64,000 nt of DNA from Elusimicrobiota bacterium. GTDB taxonomy: Bacteria > Elusimicrobiota > Elusimicrobia > FEN-1173. Within the stretch, counting starts at the first letter, position 1; every line of letters begins with the position of its first letter. The DNA lies in contig JADJZR010000006.1 of assembly GCA_016715645.1 (NCBI GenBank), positions 13,622 to 77,621 on the forward strand. The letters are read 5' to 3'. Shown here piece by piece: positions 8,232 to 16,895 of the stretch. The translations under genes and the position numbers were made by a program. Below the pieces are notes generated by a model, which had not been told where the DNA came from, did not search any database, and was given only the letters and a program-made list of their open reading frames with translations.

Positions 8232-9517
8232 CGCGGGGCCGCGTGGCCTTTGTGGTGTTGGGGTGCGCCAAAAATCAGGTGGAAGCGGAAACGCTCACCA
8301 CTCGGCTGGCTCGCGACGGGTGGACGTTGACCGCCGACATCGCCGGGGCCGACGGGGTTGTGGTCCACTCGTGCGGTTTTTTGGAAGCGGCTCGATCCGA
8401 GGCGCGAGAAACATTGGACCAGGTTCGCCGGGCGGCGCCCCGGGCCTTTTTGGTGTTGACGGGTTGTTTCGCCCAATTTTTAAACAATAAAAAAATTCCC
8501 GGCGTGGACGCTATTTTGGGAACCGGCCAGTTGGACCGGTTGTCTGATGTCCTGGGATCGAAAGCGGGGCCGGGGCGGGTGTCTTCTCCGGCCGGTCTGC
8601 ACGACGTCGATCAAGCCCGGCCCCTGCGGCCGGGGCAGTTGTCGGCGTATCTGCGTGTGTCGGAAGGATGCAATCATCGGTGCACCTTTTGCATTATCCC
8701 CCAACTGCGCGGATCGCTTAAAAGCCGTCCCGCTGAAGATATCTTGAAAGAAGCCAACGATTTGACCGCGCGGGGTGTGCGGGAACTGGTGGTTATTTCC
8801 CAGGACACAACGGATTATGGATCGGACCAAGGCCGGGCGGGGTTGGTGCCTTTAGTCAAAAAATTAGTTAAAACGCCGGCGCAATGGGTGCGGCTCTTGT
8901 ATGCTTACCCCTCCGAAGTGGGGGCGGGCTTGATGGATCTGTTGGCGGACGAACCCAAATTGGCCGGTTATCTGGATATGCCCCTTCAGCATGTATCCGA
9001 TCGAATATTGTCCGCCATGGGCCGGGATTGGGGGGAAAAGAAAACCCGCGGCCTTTTGGATAAATTGGGCCGGCGGGTTCCCGGGTTGGCCCTTCGAACC
9101 ACGTTTATCGTGGGGTTTCCCGGGGAAACAGACGACGACTTTGAGCGATTGGTGCGGACCGTGCGAGAGGGACACTTTGAACATGTGGGGGTGTTTCCCT
9201 ATTCGTTTGAATCCCGCTCCCCCTCGGCTCGGTTGCCGGGGCTGGTCCCGCCGGAGGTGGTGTCGCAGCGGTGGCAGAGGGTGTTGGACGAACACCGCCG
9301 GATTAAAGAGAAAAAAGATCGGGCCCGAAAAGGCACGAGGGTGGACGTGTTGGCCGAACGGGGTCCCGACGGGCGTTGGGCGGCCCGGGCGGCCCATCAG
9401 GCCCCGGAAGTGGATGGCGGCGTTCGGTTTAAAAAAGATCCACCCGCGCCGGGTTTTTATTCGTGCCGCGTGACCGGTGTGGACGGAATTCACTTAACGG
9501 GAGAATGGATCCATTGA
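8228..9517 (+). CDS. rimO: Ribosomal protein S12 methylthiotransferase RimO
   Basis: Radical-SAM enzyme that adds a methylthio group to the conserved Asp of ribosomal protein S12. The 429-aa product shows the N-terminal methylthiotransferase cysteines (VLGCAKNQVEAE near 11; HSCGFLEAAR near 51; LTGCFAQ), the radical-SAM cluster motif SEGCNHRCTFCIIP (about 144-157), and a C-terminal TRAM region. LGCAKNxVE and CTFCIIP favour RimO over MiaB. ATG overlaps the rodZ stop by 4 bp; its 3' end overlaps pgsA by 13 bp. Confidence 0.93.
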   Translation: MTRGRVAFVVLGCAKNQVEAETLTTRLARDGWTLTADIAGADGVVVHSCGFLEAARSEARETLDQVRRAAPRAFLVLTGCFAQFLNNKKIPGVDAILGTGQLDRLSDVLGSKAGPGRVSSPAGLHDVDQARPLRPGQLSAYLRVSEGCNHRCTFCIIPQLRGSLKSRPAEDILKEANDLTARGVRELVVISQDTTDYGSDQGRAGLVPLVKKLVKTPAQWVRLLYAYPSEVGAGLMDLLADEPKLAGYLDMPLQHVSDRILSAMGRDWGEKKTRGLLDKLGRRVPGLALRTTFIVGFPGETDDDFERLVRTVREGHFEHVGVFPYSFESRSPSARLPGLVPPEVVSQRWQRVLDEHRRIKEKKDRARKGTRVDVLAERGPDGRWAARAAHQAPEVDGGVRFKKDPPAPGFYSCRVTGVDGIHLTGEWIH

Positions 9518-10134
9518 ATGTCCCTAACCAACTGTCTGTGGCCCGTTTGTTGGCCGTGCCCTTTTTTATGGGGTTGGCTTACGTCGATAATGTTTACGCC
9601 CGGGTGGGGGCTTTGTTGATTTTTGTCGGAGCCGGTGTGACGGACTTGGTGGACGGTTACTTAGCCCGCAAACACAACTTGGTGACCAACCTGGGAATTT
9701 TTTTGGACCCTTTGGCGGACAAAATGATCATCACGGCGGCGTTTATTTTGTTCGTTGAAATTCCGTCGTTAAGGATTCCGTCTTGGATGGTGGTCGCGAT
9801 CGTCGGCCGAGAATTTTTGATTACCGGGTTACGGGGCGTGGCCGCGAGTCAAGGAACCTTGGTGCCCGCCGACGCGGGTGGGAAATTTAAAACGTCGGTT
9901 CAAAACGCGGCCATCATTACGACGTTGTTGGCACTTATCGTCACGTCGGGTTGGGAACGGTTTGCCGGCGTGGACGCGGCCGACCTGTTGGCCCGGGGCG
10001 GATGGCGCGCCGACGCGGCCCGGGTGGTCGGGGCCGTGCCCTTGGCCATGGTGTTAGCGGCGACGGTGGTGTCGGTGTGGACCGGCGCAAGCTATTTGTG
10101 GCGTCACCGCCAACTGCTGAAGGAGTCCGCGTGA
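9505..10134 (+). CDS. pgsA: CDP-diacylglycerol-glycerol-3-phosphate 3-phosphatidyltransferase
   Basis: Makes phosphatidylglycerophosphate from CDP-diacylglycerol and glycerol-3-phosphate in the inner membrane. The 209-aa product carries the CDP-alcohol phosphotransferase signature D..DG..AR........G...D...D, seen from TDLVDGYLAR to FLDPLADK (about residues 47-74), plus several membrane segments. ATG 9505 is preceded by AACGGGAGA and gives the expected start (MDPLNVPNQLSVARLLAVP). It overlaps rimO upstream and ends in the GTGA shared with pgpA, the next enzyme of the pathway. Confidence 0.93.
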   Translation: MDPLNVPNQLSVARLLAVPFFMGLAYVDNVYARVGALLIFVGAGVTDLVDGYLARKHNLVTNLGIFLDPLADKMIITAAFILFVEIPSLRIPSWMVVAIVGREFLITGLRGVAASQGTLVPADAGGKFKTSVQNAAIITTLLALIVTSGWERFAGVDAADLLARGGWRADAARVVGAVPLAMVLAATVVSVWTGASYLWRHRQLLKESA

Positions 10135-10610
10135 CTTTCTTCCACACCACAGGCCGGTGGGTTGTTTTGGGGTTGGCCACCGTTGGATTTGTGGGGTGGG
10201 CACCGTATCATCTGGTTCCGTTTCGGAAATTTAAAGGCGGCGGTTTGTTGGGCACGTTGGTGGGGTGGGGGTTGGTGTGGATTCTTCCCGCGGGTCCCTG
10301 GTATGGGGTGTGGACATTTTTGATGATCGCCTTGGCGATTATCGTCAGTCATCGGGCTGAAACCTATTTGACCCACGACGATCCCCGCATTGTCATCGAC
10401 GAAGTGGCCGGAATGTGGGTGGCGGCGTGGGGAGTGGCCCGTGAGCCGGTCCCTTTGATTACGGCGTTTGTGGCGTTTCGGGCTCTGGACGTGTTTAAGG
10501 GGCCCTGGGGCCGGGCCGCGGCGCGGCTTCCGGGCGGGTGGGGGATCGTGGCCGACGACATCGCGGCCGGACTGGTGGCCAACTGTTTAACCCGCCTTTT
10601 CGTTGCGTAG
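10131..10610 (+). CDS. pgpA: Phosphatidylglycerophosphatase A
   Basis: Dephosphorylates phosphatidylglycerophosphate to phosphatidylglycerol, the step after PgsA. The 159-aa product (GTG start, AAGGAG 8 nt upstream) shows PgpA landmarks: GWAPYHLVP in place of the usual G-APGT, DDPRIVIDEVAGMWVA (about 83-98), FRALDVFKGPWGRAA and GWGIVADDIAAGL near the end. Three to four membrane segments are visible. The stop lies at the very edge of the G-tract, so the last codons deserve caution, although the length fits the family. Confidence 0.9.
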   Translation: MTFFHTTGRWVVLGLATVGFVGWAPYHLVPFRKFKGGGLLGTLVGWGLVWILPAGPWYGVWTFLMIALAIIVSHRAETYLTHDDPRIVIDEVAGMWVAAWGVAREPVPLITAFVAFRALDVFKGPWGRAAARLPGGWGIVADDIAAGLVANCLTRLFVA

Positions 10611-11215
<605 letters not shown>

Positions 11216-11309
11216 GGGTCGTTTGGAGGGAGGCGGTTCCGTGGACATTCCTTACTAAAAGACCTACTATTTGTATAACGCTTTCCAATTGGAAAATCAC
11301 GGAGGGATT

Positions 11310-12383
11310 ATGACGACGAAAGAAGAAAAGAGCAAAGCGCTTTTGCTGGCCATGGCCACCATTGAAAAACAGCACGGAAAAGAAGCCATTATGAAGTTGG
11401 GCGAACGGTCGGGCCGGGTTCAGGTGGATATTATTCCGACAGGCGCGTTGCCTTTGGATTTGGCTTTGGGCACCGGCGGGTTGCCCCGCGGGCGGGTGGT
11501 GGAGGTGTACGGCCCTGAATCGTCGGGAAAAACAACGTTGTGTTTGCAGGTGGTGGCCCAGGCCCAAAAGTTGGGCGGCACCGCCGCTTACATCGACGCG
11601 GAACACGCCATGGACCCCGACTACGCCAAACGGTTGGGCGTGGACACTGAAAACCTTTTGATTTCACAGCCGGATTCTGGCGAGCAGGCTCTGGAAATCA
11701 CCGATCAGCTGGTTCGAAGCGGCGCGTTGGACGTGATTGTGGTGGACTCGGTGGCGGCGTTGGTGCCCCGGGCGGAAATCGAAGGGGAAATGGGCGATTC
11801 TCACGTGGGGTTGCAGGCCCGTTTAATGAGCCAAGCTCTTCGGAAACTGACGGCCAACATCGCACGATCCAAAACCTGCGTTGTTTTTATCAACCAACTG
11901 CGCATGAAGATCGGCGTGATGTACGGCAACCCCGAAACCACCACGGGGGGCATGGCGCTTAAATTTTACGCCAGCGTGCGGTTGGACATCCGCCGTATCG
12001 AATCCATCAAGGTGGGGGAAAAAGTGATCGGAAACCGCGTGCGGATCAAGGTCGTGAAAAACAAACTGGCCGCGCCCTTTCAGCAGGCCGAATGCGACAT
12101 GATTTTCGGGGAGGGGATTGTCCGGGAAAATTGTTTGTTGGACATGGGCGTCAGTTCCGGCGTGTTGGAAAAGGCGGGAACCTGGATTTTGCATAAAAAC
12201 GATCGCCTGGGCCAAGGCCGCGAGAACGCCCGCATGTTCCTGAAAGAAAACCCCACCCTGGCGGACCAGATTGAAAAAGAAATCCGCGCTTCCTTTTCCG
12301 GTGTGAAAAAAGAAGAAACCGCCGAAGAAAAACAGCCGGTCAAAGAAAAAGAGCTCGCGAAGGCGGGCAAAGGCGGAAAATAA
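11310..12383 (+). CDS. recA: Recombinase A
   Basis: ATP-dependent strand-exchange protein and SOS co-protease. The 357-aa product has Walker A GPESSGKTT (about residues 70-78), the second RecA motif MDPDYAKRLGVD, Walker B VIVVDSVAALVPRAEIEGEMGD (about 144-165), loop L2 region NQLRMKIGVMYGNPETTTGG and a charged Lys/Glu C-terminal tail. ATG 11310 follows a clear GGAGG (CACGGAGGGATT). A possible -10 (TATAAC, 11274-11279) lies 30 nt upstream; no LexA-like box was recognised because the region further upstream is the G tract. Confidence 0.97.
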   Translation: MTTKEEKSKALLLAMATIEKQHGKEAIMKLGERSGRVQVDIIPTGALPLDLALGTGGLPRGRVVEVYGPESSGKTTLCLQVVAQAQKLGGTAAYIDAEHAMDPDYAKRLGVDTENLLISQPDSGEQALEITDQLVRSGALDVIVVDSVAALVPRAEIEGEMGDSHVGLQARLMSQALRKLTANIARSKTCVVFINQLRMKIGVMYGNPETTTGGMALKFYASVRLDIRRIESIKVGEKVIGNRVRIKVVKNKLAAPFQQAECDMIFGEGIVRENCLLDMGVSSGVLEKAGTWILHKNDRLGQGRENARMFLKENPTLADQIEKEIRASFSGVKKEETAEEKQPVKEKELAKAGKGGK

Positions 12384-12389
12384 ATCCCA

Positions 12390-13277
12390 TTGCCGGTGAC
12401 GTCCCACCCGCTCCTGGTTGAATTTTTAGATCATTTGCGGGTGGAACGAAAACTGGCCCGCAACTCGGTTGCGGCCTACGGGTCGGATTTGCGGCCCTAT
12501 GTGGCGTTCCTTGCGAAACGGGGGGTTCCCGTGGCTGAATCCGGGCCGGGGGACCTGTCCGAATTTTTGTGGGAACGCCGATCGGCGCCGTTGAAACCGG
12601 CCAGCCTTTACCGGTTGGCCGAATCCCTCCGTCAGTTCCACCGGTTTCTTAAAACCGAAGGCCGGGCCCTGTCAGATCCCACGGTTTCGTTGGTGTCGCC
12701 CAAAACGGGCGATCGGCTTCCGAAGGTCCTTTCGGTGGACGAAGTGAACCGCCTGTTGGCCCACGCCCCGTCCCCGACAGTCAGAACCCTCCGATTCAAA
12801 GCCATGTTGGAACTGTTGTACGCGGCCGGGTTGCGGGTGAGTGAACTGGTCAATGTCCCCGCTGCGTCGGTGGACTTAACCGTGGGGTATGTGCGCGTTT
12901 TCGGAAAAGGGGGCAAAGAACGTGTTGTGCCCATCAACCGCAGGGCCATCCACGCCATTCGGGTCTATTTGGAATTTGCGAAACGGGCCGGTCCGCTGGA
13001 CGGCCCCCTGTTCGCTGGGCGGAAAGGAAAACCCCTGTCGCGGGTGGCGTTTTGGCAGGAACTGAAGAAATGGGCCCGCGCCGCCGGAGTGAACCGCCCC
13101 TTAAGCCCCCACGTGCTTCGTCACTCGTTTGCGACCCACTTGTTGCGGGGGGGGGCCGACCTGCGGGTAGTGCAGGAAATGCTGGGCCACGCGGATATTT
13201 CCACCACGCAAATTTATACCCATCTTGACGGCGCGGCCATTAAAAAGGCCCACCGGCGGTTTCATCCCAGGGGGTGA
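12390..13277 (+). CDS. Tyrosine recombinase XerC/XerD
   Basis: Site-specific recombinase that resolves chromosome dimers with FtsK. The 295-aa product has the N-terminal SAM-like core-binding domain (1-90) and a catalytic domain containing Arg in AAGLRVSEL, Lys in GKGGKERVVP, HVLRHSFATHLL (His-x-x-Arg), His in LGHADISTTQ and the nucleophilic Tyr in IYTHL. Size and lack of other domains fit XerC/XerD; I cannot tell which. The start TTG at 12390 or GTG at 12396 are both possible, with no strong Shine-Dalgarno. It lies 6 nt after recA, so it is probably co-transcribed. Confidence 0.88.
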   Translation: MPVTSHPLLVEFLDHLRVERKLARNSVAAYGSDLRPYVAFLAKRGVPVAESGPGDLSEFLWERRSAPLKPASLYRLAESLRQFHRFLKTEGRALSDPTVSLVSPKTGDRLPKVLSVDEVNRLLAHAPSPTVRTLRFKAMLELLYAAGLRVSELVNVPAASVDLTVGYVRVFGKGGKERVVPINRRAIHAIRVYLEFAKRAGPLDGPLFAGRKGKPLSRVAFWQELKKWARAAGVNRPLSPHVLRHSFATHLLRGGADLRVVQEMLGHADISTTQIYTHLDGAAIKKAHRRFHPRG

Positions 13278-13284
13278 TCGAGTC

Positions 13285-13452
13285 ATGACGTTAGCGAAAG
13301 ATCTGTTGGAGGTGTTGGCGTGTCCCCAGTGCAAAGGGGTGTTGGATTACCGCGAGACTGAAAATAAATTGGTTTGCGGGTCGTGTCGGTTGGTGTATGA
13401 GGTGAAAAACGATATTCCGGTGATGATCCCCGCGGAGGCTAGCCCTTTTTAA
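13285..13452 (+). CDS. Trm112-like zinc-ribbon protein (UPF0434)
   Basis: 55-aa protein with two CxxC pairs (LACPQCKGVL and LVCGSCRLVYEV) and the ending IPVMIPAEA typical of the Trm112/YcaR family, which in other organisms activates methyltransferases or acts in stress tolerance. ATG 13285 has AGGGGG upstream. The gene is 7 nt after the xer stop and converges with the thiolase, overlapping its 3' end by 14 bp. Confidence 0.82.
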   Translation: MTLAKDLLEVLACPQCKGVLDYRETENKLVCGSCRLVYEVKNDIPVMIPAEASPF

Positions 13453-14788
13453 GGATCATGGCTCCGCCCAGTCCTCCGGAGGCGCAGGCCGCGGCCAGTC
13501 CGAATCGGGCGTTGGGGTTTTCTTTCATCGAATAAATCAGGTTCAGTAAAAGGCGCACTCCCGTGGCCGCGAGGGGATGCCCCAACGACAGGGTTCCGCC
13601 GTTGGGGTTGATGATCCCCTGTTCGTTGGCGGATTCCCAGTTTTGGCGGTACTTTTCTTTGCCCACCCGGAAAATAGACAGGCACGTGGCGGCGAAGGCC
13701 TCGTGCAGTTCGATGTGGTCCAGGTCGGTAAACCGCATGCCCGCGCGTTCCAAAGCCACCCCGGTGGCAAAGACCGGCGCTATTCCCATATAGGCCGGGC
13801 TTGTGCCCCAAAAGCCCCAGGAATGGACTTCCGCCATTATTTCCAATCCCAAGTCCCGGGCCCGTTCTTCGGAGGTCACGATGACCGCCGCCGCCCCGTC
13901 CGATCGGGCGCAGGCGTTGAACAGAGTCACGGTGGCTTTCGTCCGGCCCTCTTCGAAATCTTTTCCAACGATATATTTTTGGTTTTCCCGATAAAAACTC
14001 TCGATGGAGGTCCCGTGCGAATCAAACAGGGCCGGGGCCTTTTCCAAGAGCTTAGGCTTTTCGACAATGGATTCACGCAAAAACGGGTATTCGTCGCGAC
14101 CGCAGACCACTTCTCCTTTGGACGTGACGGGGATAATATGACTTTTATAAAATCCGCGCTGTTGGGCGGTTAACCCTTTTTTAAAACCAGCGAGGGCGTA
14201 GGCGTCTTGGGCTTGGCGGGAAATGGAATGGATTTGGGCGCAAATTTCCGCCGTCGCCGCCATGTTGATTTTGCACAGGGGGTCCGTGAGCCCTTCCTCG
14301 GTGGTGTCGGTAATGAAAATGTCGGGATCGTCCCACAAATCGTTCCAATTGGATTTCACCGTTTCCAGGGACCGTAACTTTTTGTGGTCGCGGGGACCTC
14401 GGATGGCGTAGGGAAAATTGGACATGGATTCGGTGCCGCCCGCCAGGTACAGATCCCCGTCTCCCATGATGATGTGGCGGTATGCGGCGGCGACTGTTTC
14501 TAAACTGGAAATGCAATTTTGTTGAATCGTGTAGGCTTGGACTTTTTCAGGCAGACCCGCTTTGAGGGCGGACACCCGGGCGATGTTGGGCGCGTGGGAT
14601 CCTTGCCCGACCCATCCCACCAAAACACCGTCGACGGCTTGGGGATAGATGGAGGTGCGGTGCATCAATCCCCGAATGGCGATTTCCATTAAATCTTCCG
14701 GCAAAAAACGGGTCAGGGCTTTGCCCATATGACCGATGGGGGTCCGCACACCCCCGCAGATGACAACCTTTTTGGCTGTGGGTTTCAT
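13439..14788 (-). CDS. Thiolase family protein (acetyl-CoA acyltransferase type)
   Basis: 449-aa thiolase that would condense or cleave acyl-CoA and acetyl-CoA. Visible active-site elements: the nucleophile Cys in QQNCISSLE (about 90), His in HIELHEAFAAT (about 370), and C-terminal Cys in AAACASGGLGGAM (about 438). GGTESMSNFPY and GHPLAATGVR are family blocks. The length is greater than PhaA-type thiolases and closer to FadI-like enzymes. The reverse start ATG at 14788 has a GGGGAGAGGA Shine-Dalgarno. It is the only minus-strand gene of the housekeeping half, divergent from miaB. Substrate not predictable. Confidence 0.88.
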   Translation of the reverse strand: MKPTAKKVVICGGVRTPIGHMGKALTRFLPEDLMEIAIRGLMHRTSIYPQAVDGVLVGWVGQGSHAPNIARVSALKAGLPEKVQAYTIQQNCISSLETVAAAYRHIIMGDGDLYLAGGTESMSNFPYAIRGPRDHKKLRSLETVKSNWNDLWDDPDIFITDTTEEGLTDPLCKINMAATAEICAQIHSISRQAQDAYALAGFKKGLTAQQRGFYKSHIIPVTSKGEVVCGRDEYPFLRESIVEKPKLLEKAPALFDSHGTSIESFYRENQKYIVGKDFEEGRTKATVTLFNACARSDGAAAVIVTSEERARDLGLEIMAEVHSWGFWGTSPAYMGIAPVFATGVALERAGMRFTDLDHIELHEAFAATCLSIFRVGKEKYRQNWESANEQGIINPNGGTLSLGHPLAATGVRLLLNLIYSMKENPNARFGLAAACASGGLGGAMILKKG

Positions 14789-14860
14789 GATTGTCCTCTC
14801 CCCTATTAATAACCCCCAAGACGGGGTTTGTCAACACCTGTCGGGGGTATCCGGGATTTG

Positions 14861-14866
14861 TATAAT
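14861..14866 (+). promoter_or_regulatory. -10 box TATAAT of the miaB promoter, leaderless layout
   Basis: Perfect TATAAT followed by six nucleotides (GCGTCC) and then the miaB ATG. Transcription starting at the usual 7 nt after the -10 would begin at the A of ATG. No good -35 at 16-18 nt (CTGTCG at 14838 is weak); TTGTCA at 14828 is too far. No Shine-Dalgarno precedes the ATG. Confidence 0.6.
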
Positions 14867-14872
14867 GCGTCC

Positions 14873-16327
14873 ATGCGGTTTTACGTGGAAACATTTGGGT
14901 GCCAAATGAACGTGGCTGACAGTTTGGAAATGGCTCGCCGGTTGCGCGCCCGAGGATACCGAGCCACCCCGGACATGGATCGGGCCGACGTCGTATTGGT
15001 CAACACCTGCACGGTTCGCGATCACGCGGAACATAAGGCTCTTTCTTTTTTGGGACGGTTGGCGGATTGGAAAGAGCTTGTTCCCGGTCGGCGGATTGTG
15101 TTTGCCGGATGCGCCGCCGAACGGCTTAAAGATCAACTGCAACGGCGGTTTCCCCAGGTGGACGCGGTGGTGGGCGCCAAATCCATCTCTGACTTCGATC
15201 GATTATTGGATGAGCAGGGACTGTTCCCTGGGGTGGGGGGGGGTAGTTGCTCAGGTCCCCCTCCGCCCCTGGGGGGCCCTTCCCAGAAGGGGGGGAAAAA
15301 AATATTGGATGAGCGGGGTACTGTTCCTCTTTTTGATGGAAAAAAGGAATGGACCGATGCCTGGGGGTGGTCGGCGGGGTTGGGACCGTCCGGGTTGCCG
15401 GGGGAAGGCGCCACCGCTTATATCACCATCATGCGGGGGTGTAACTTCGGGTGTACATACTGCGTGGTGCCGTCGGTGCGCGGGCGGGAACTGTATCGTC
15501 CGGCCCTTTCGATTTTGGACGAAGCCGCCGAACGGGTGGCCAACGGCCAACGGGAAGTCCTTTTGCTGGGCCAAACCGTCAACTCCTACCGCCCCGTTGG
15601 ATCAAACCCGGGCCGCGACGGAAAAGACATTCGCCATTTCAGCGATTTGCTTGAAGCCGTGTCGGCGTTGCCCGGAATTGAAAGAGTTCGCTACATGAGC
15701 CCCCATCCCCACTACATTGACGAATTGTTTGCCGAACGGCTGGGACGATTGCCCCAAGTCCCTCCCCATATTCATTTGCCGGTGCAGTCTGGGTCCGACG
15801 CGGTTCTCAGTCGAATGCGCCGCAATTACACGCGTGACGATTTTTGTCGAAAACTGGACCTGCTTCGCCGTCACGTGCCCGGGTTGGCGGTGACCACGGA
15901 CTTTATCGTGGGGTTTCCGGGCGAAACGGACGACGATTTCGAGGCTTCCCTTCGATTAGGCCGGGAAGCGGATTTGGACGGTGCCTACATTTTCAAATAT
16001 TCACCCCGGCCGGGTACCGCATCGGCCCAGGGCCCCGACGATGTTTCCGACGCGCTGAAAGAAGAGCGTCTGGCCCGTTTAATGGCCGAAACGGATTCCC
16101 GGTCGCGGGCGAAAATGGCGGCGTGGGTCGGACAGACCCAAACCATTTTGGTGGAAGCGGTTCGGCCTGAGGGGGACGGGTTTGAATTGGAAGGGCGCAC
16201 GGCCCATTGCCGCAAAATGTATGTTTCTTCACGGCGGTCGGCGGCGGTGGGGGCGACTCTCGAGGCGAGGGTGGATCGGGCGGACGGAAAAACTCTGTAT
16301 GGAACAGCCCTTGACGACCGAGTTTAA
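14873..16327 (+). CDS. miaB: tRNA-2-methylthio-N6-dimethylallyladenosine synthase MiaB
   Basis: Radical-SAM methylthiotransferase acting on A37 of tRNAs. The 484-aa product begins FYVETFGCQMNVADS (MiaB signature), has VNTCTVRDHAEHK and FAGCAAERL cysteine blocks, radical-SAM MRGCNFGCTYCVVPSVRGRE (about 186-205) and a C-terminal TRAM-like region. Between the N-terminal and SAM domains (about residues 110-180) is an unusual Gly/Pro/Lys-rich insertion from a REP-like sequence at 15225-15300, flanked by a ~24-bp direct repeat (15203-15227 and 15303-15327). It keeps the frame. The 3' end overlaps the transglycosylase gene by 29 bp. Confidence 0.92.
   Translation: MRFYVETFGCQMNVADSLEMARRLRARGYRATPDMDRADVVLVNTCTVRDHAEHKALSFLGRLADWKELVPGRRIVFAGCAAERLKDQLQRRFPQVDAVVGAKSISDFDRLLDEQGLFPGVGGGSCSGPPPPLGGPSQKGGKKILDERGTVPLFDGKKEWTDAWGWSAGLGPSGLPGEGATAYITIMRGCNFGCTYCVVPSVRGRELYRPALSILDEAAERVANGQREVLLLGQTVNSYRPVGSNPGRDGKDIRHFSDLLEAVSALPGIERVRYMSPHPHYIDELFAERLGRLPQVPPHIHLPVQSGSDAVLSRMRRNYTRDDFCRKLDLLRRHVPGLAVTTDFIVGFPGETDDDFEASLRLGREADLDGAYIFKYSPRPGTASAQGPDDVSDALKEERLARLMAETDSRSRAKMAAWVGQTQTILVEAVRPEGDGFELEGRTAHCRKMYVSSRRSAAVGATLEARVDRADGKTLYGTALDDRV
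15202..15327 (+). repeat. REP-like in-frame insertion flanked by direct repeats inside miaB
   Basis: TATTGGATGAGC-GGG--CTGTTCC occurs at 15203-15227 and again, slightly diverged, at 15303-15327. Between them is a G- and C-run-rich, partly self-complementary segment resembling the CCCTC...CTCTCCC REP family found elsewhere in this window. The spacing of about 99 nt preserves the frame and adds about 33 codons. Confidence 0.6.
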
Positions 16328-16895
16328 TCCTCGATCCCCTCGACGACGCCGGCTGTGGCAGTGGGGGGCCGCGGCCCTTGTGTTGATGGTGCCGCTTTTT
16401 TTTCCGTTGAACTATTTGTGGCGGGCGGCCCGTCCCTGGGTGTATAAAGATTTGGTCGACCGGCACGCGCGGGCTTTTAATTTCGATCCGTTGTTCGTGA
16501 TGGCGGTGGTGAGGGTGGAGTCGGGTTTTTCCCATTCGGCGTTGTCCCATCGGGGGGCCGTGGGGCTTATGCAATTGATGCCCCAAACCGCCCGGGAAAC
16601 CGCCCCGAAAATCGGGCTGAACGCGGACACGATGGTCTTGCGCGATCCGGACACGAACATTCGGGTGGGCGTTAAATATTTAGACGTGTTGCGCCAAGAG
16701 TTCGGCGAGGACACGGTGGCTGTGTTGGCCGCGTACAACGCCGGGCCCGGGAAAGTCAGGGAATGGCGTCGGAGAACCGCGTTGTCCCTGGAAGACATTT
16801 CTTATCCGGAAACCCGTTCGTTTGTTCGGCGGGTGTTGACGACCGAGCGGTGGTTTCAGCGGTTAAAGAAGATAAAGGGGTTTTTTCATGTCTGA
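16299..16895 (+). CDS. Soluble lytic transglycosylase-like protein (membrane-anchored)
   Basis: 198-aa murein lytic transglycosylase, Slt family. One N-terminal membrane segment (about residues 20-37, QWGAAALVLMVPLFFPLNYL) anchors a catalytic domain with the active-site Glu in VVRVESGFSHSALSHRG and the GLMQLMPQTA and AAYNAGPGKV blocks. It would cleave glycan strands in the periplasm. ATG 16299 lies inside the end of miaB; the 3' end overlaps mutS by 8 bp, so the miaB-slt-mutS genes are likely one transcript. Confidence 0.88.
   Translation: MEQPLTTEFNPRSPRRRRLWQWGAAALVLMVPLFFPLNYLWRAARPWVYKDLVDRHARAFNFDPLFVMAVVRVESGFSHSALSHRGAVGLMQLMPQTARETAPKIGLNADTMVLRDPDTNIRVGVKYLDVLRQEFGEDTVAVLAAYNAGPGKVREWRRRTALSLEDISYPETRSFVRRVLTTERWFQRLKKIKGFFHV

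Noticed and set aside
14828..14833. TTGTCA as the -35 of miaB
   Set aside because: The spacing to TATAAT is 27 nt, too long for a sigma-70-type promoter.
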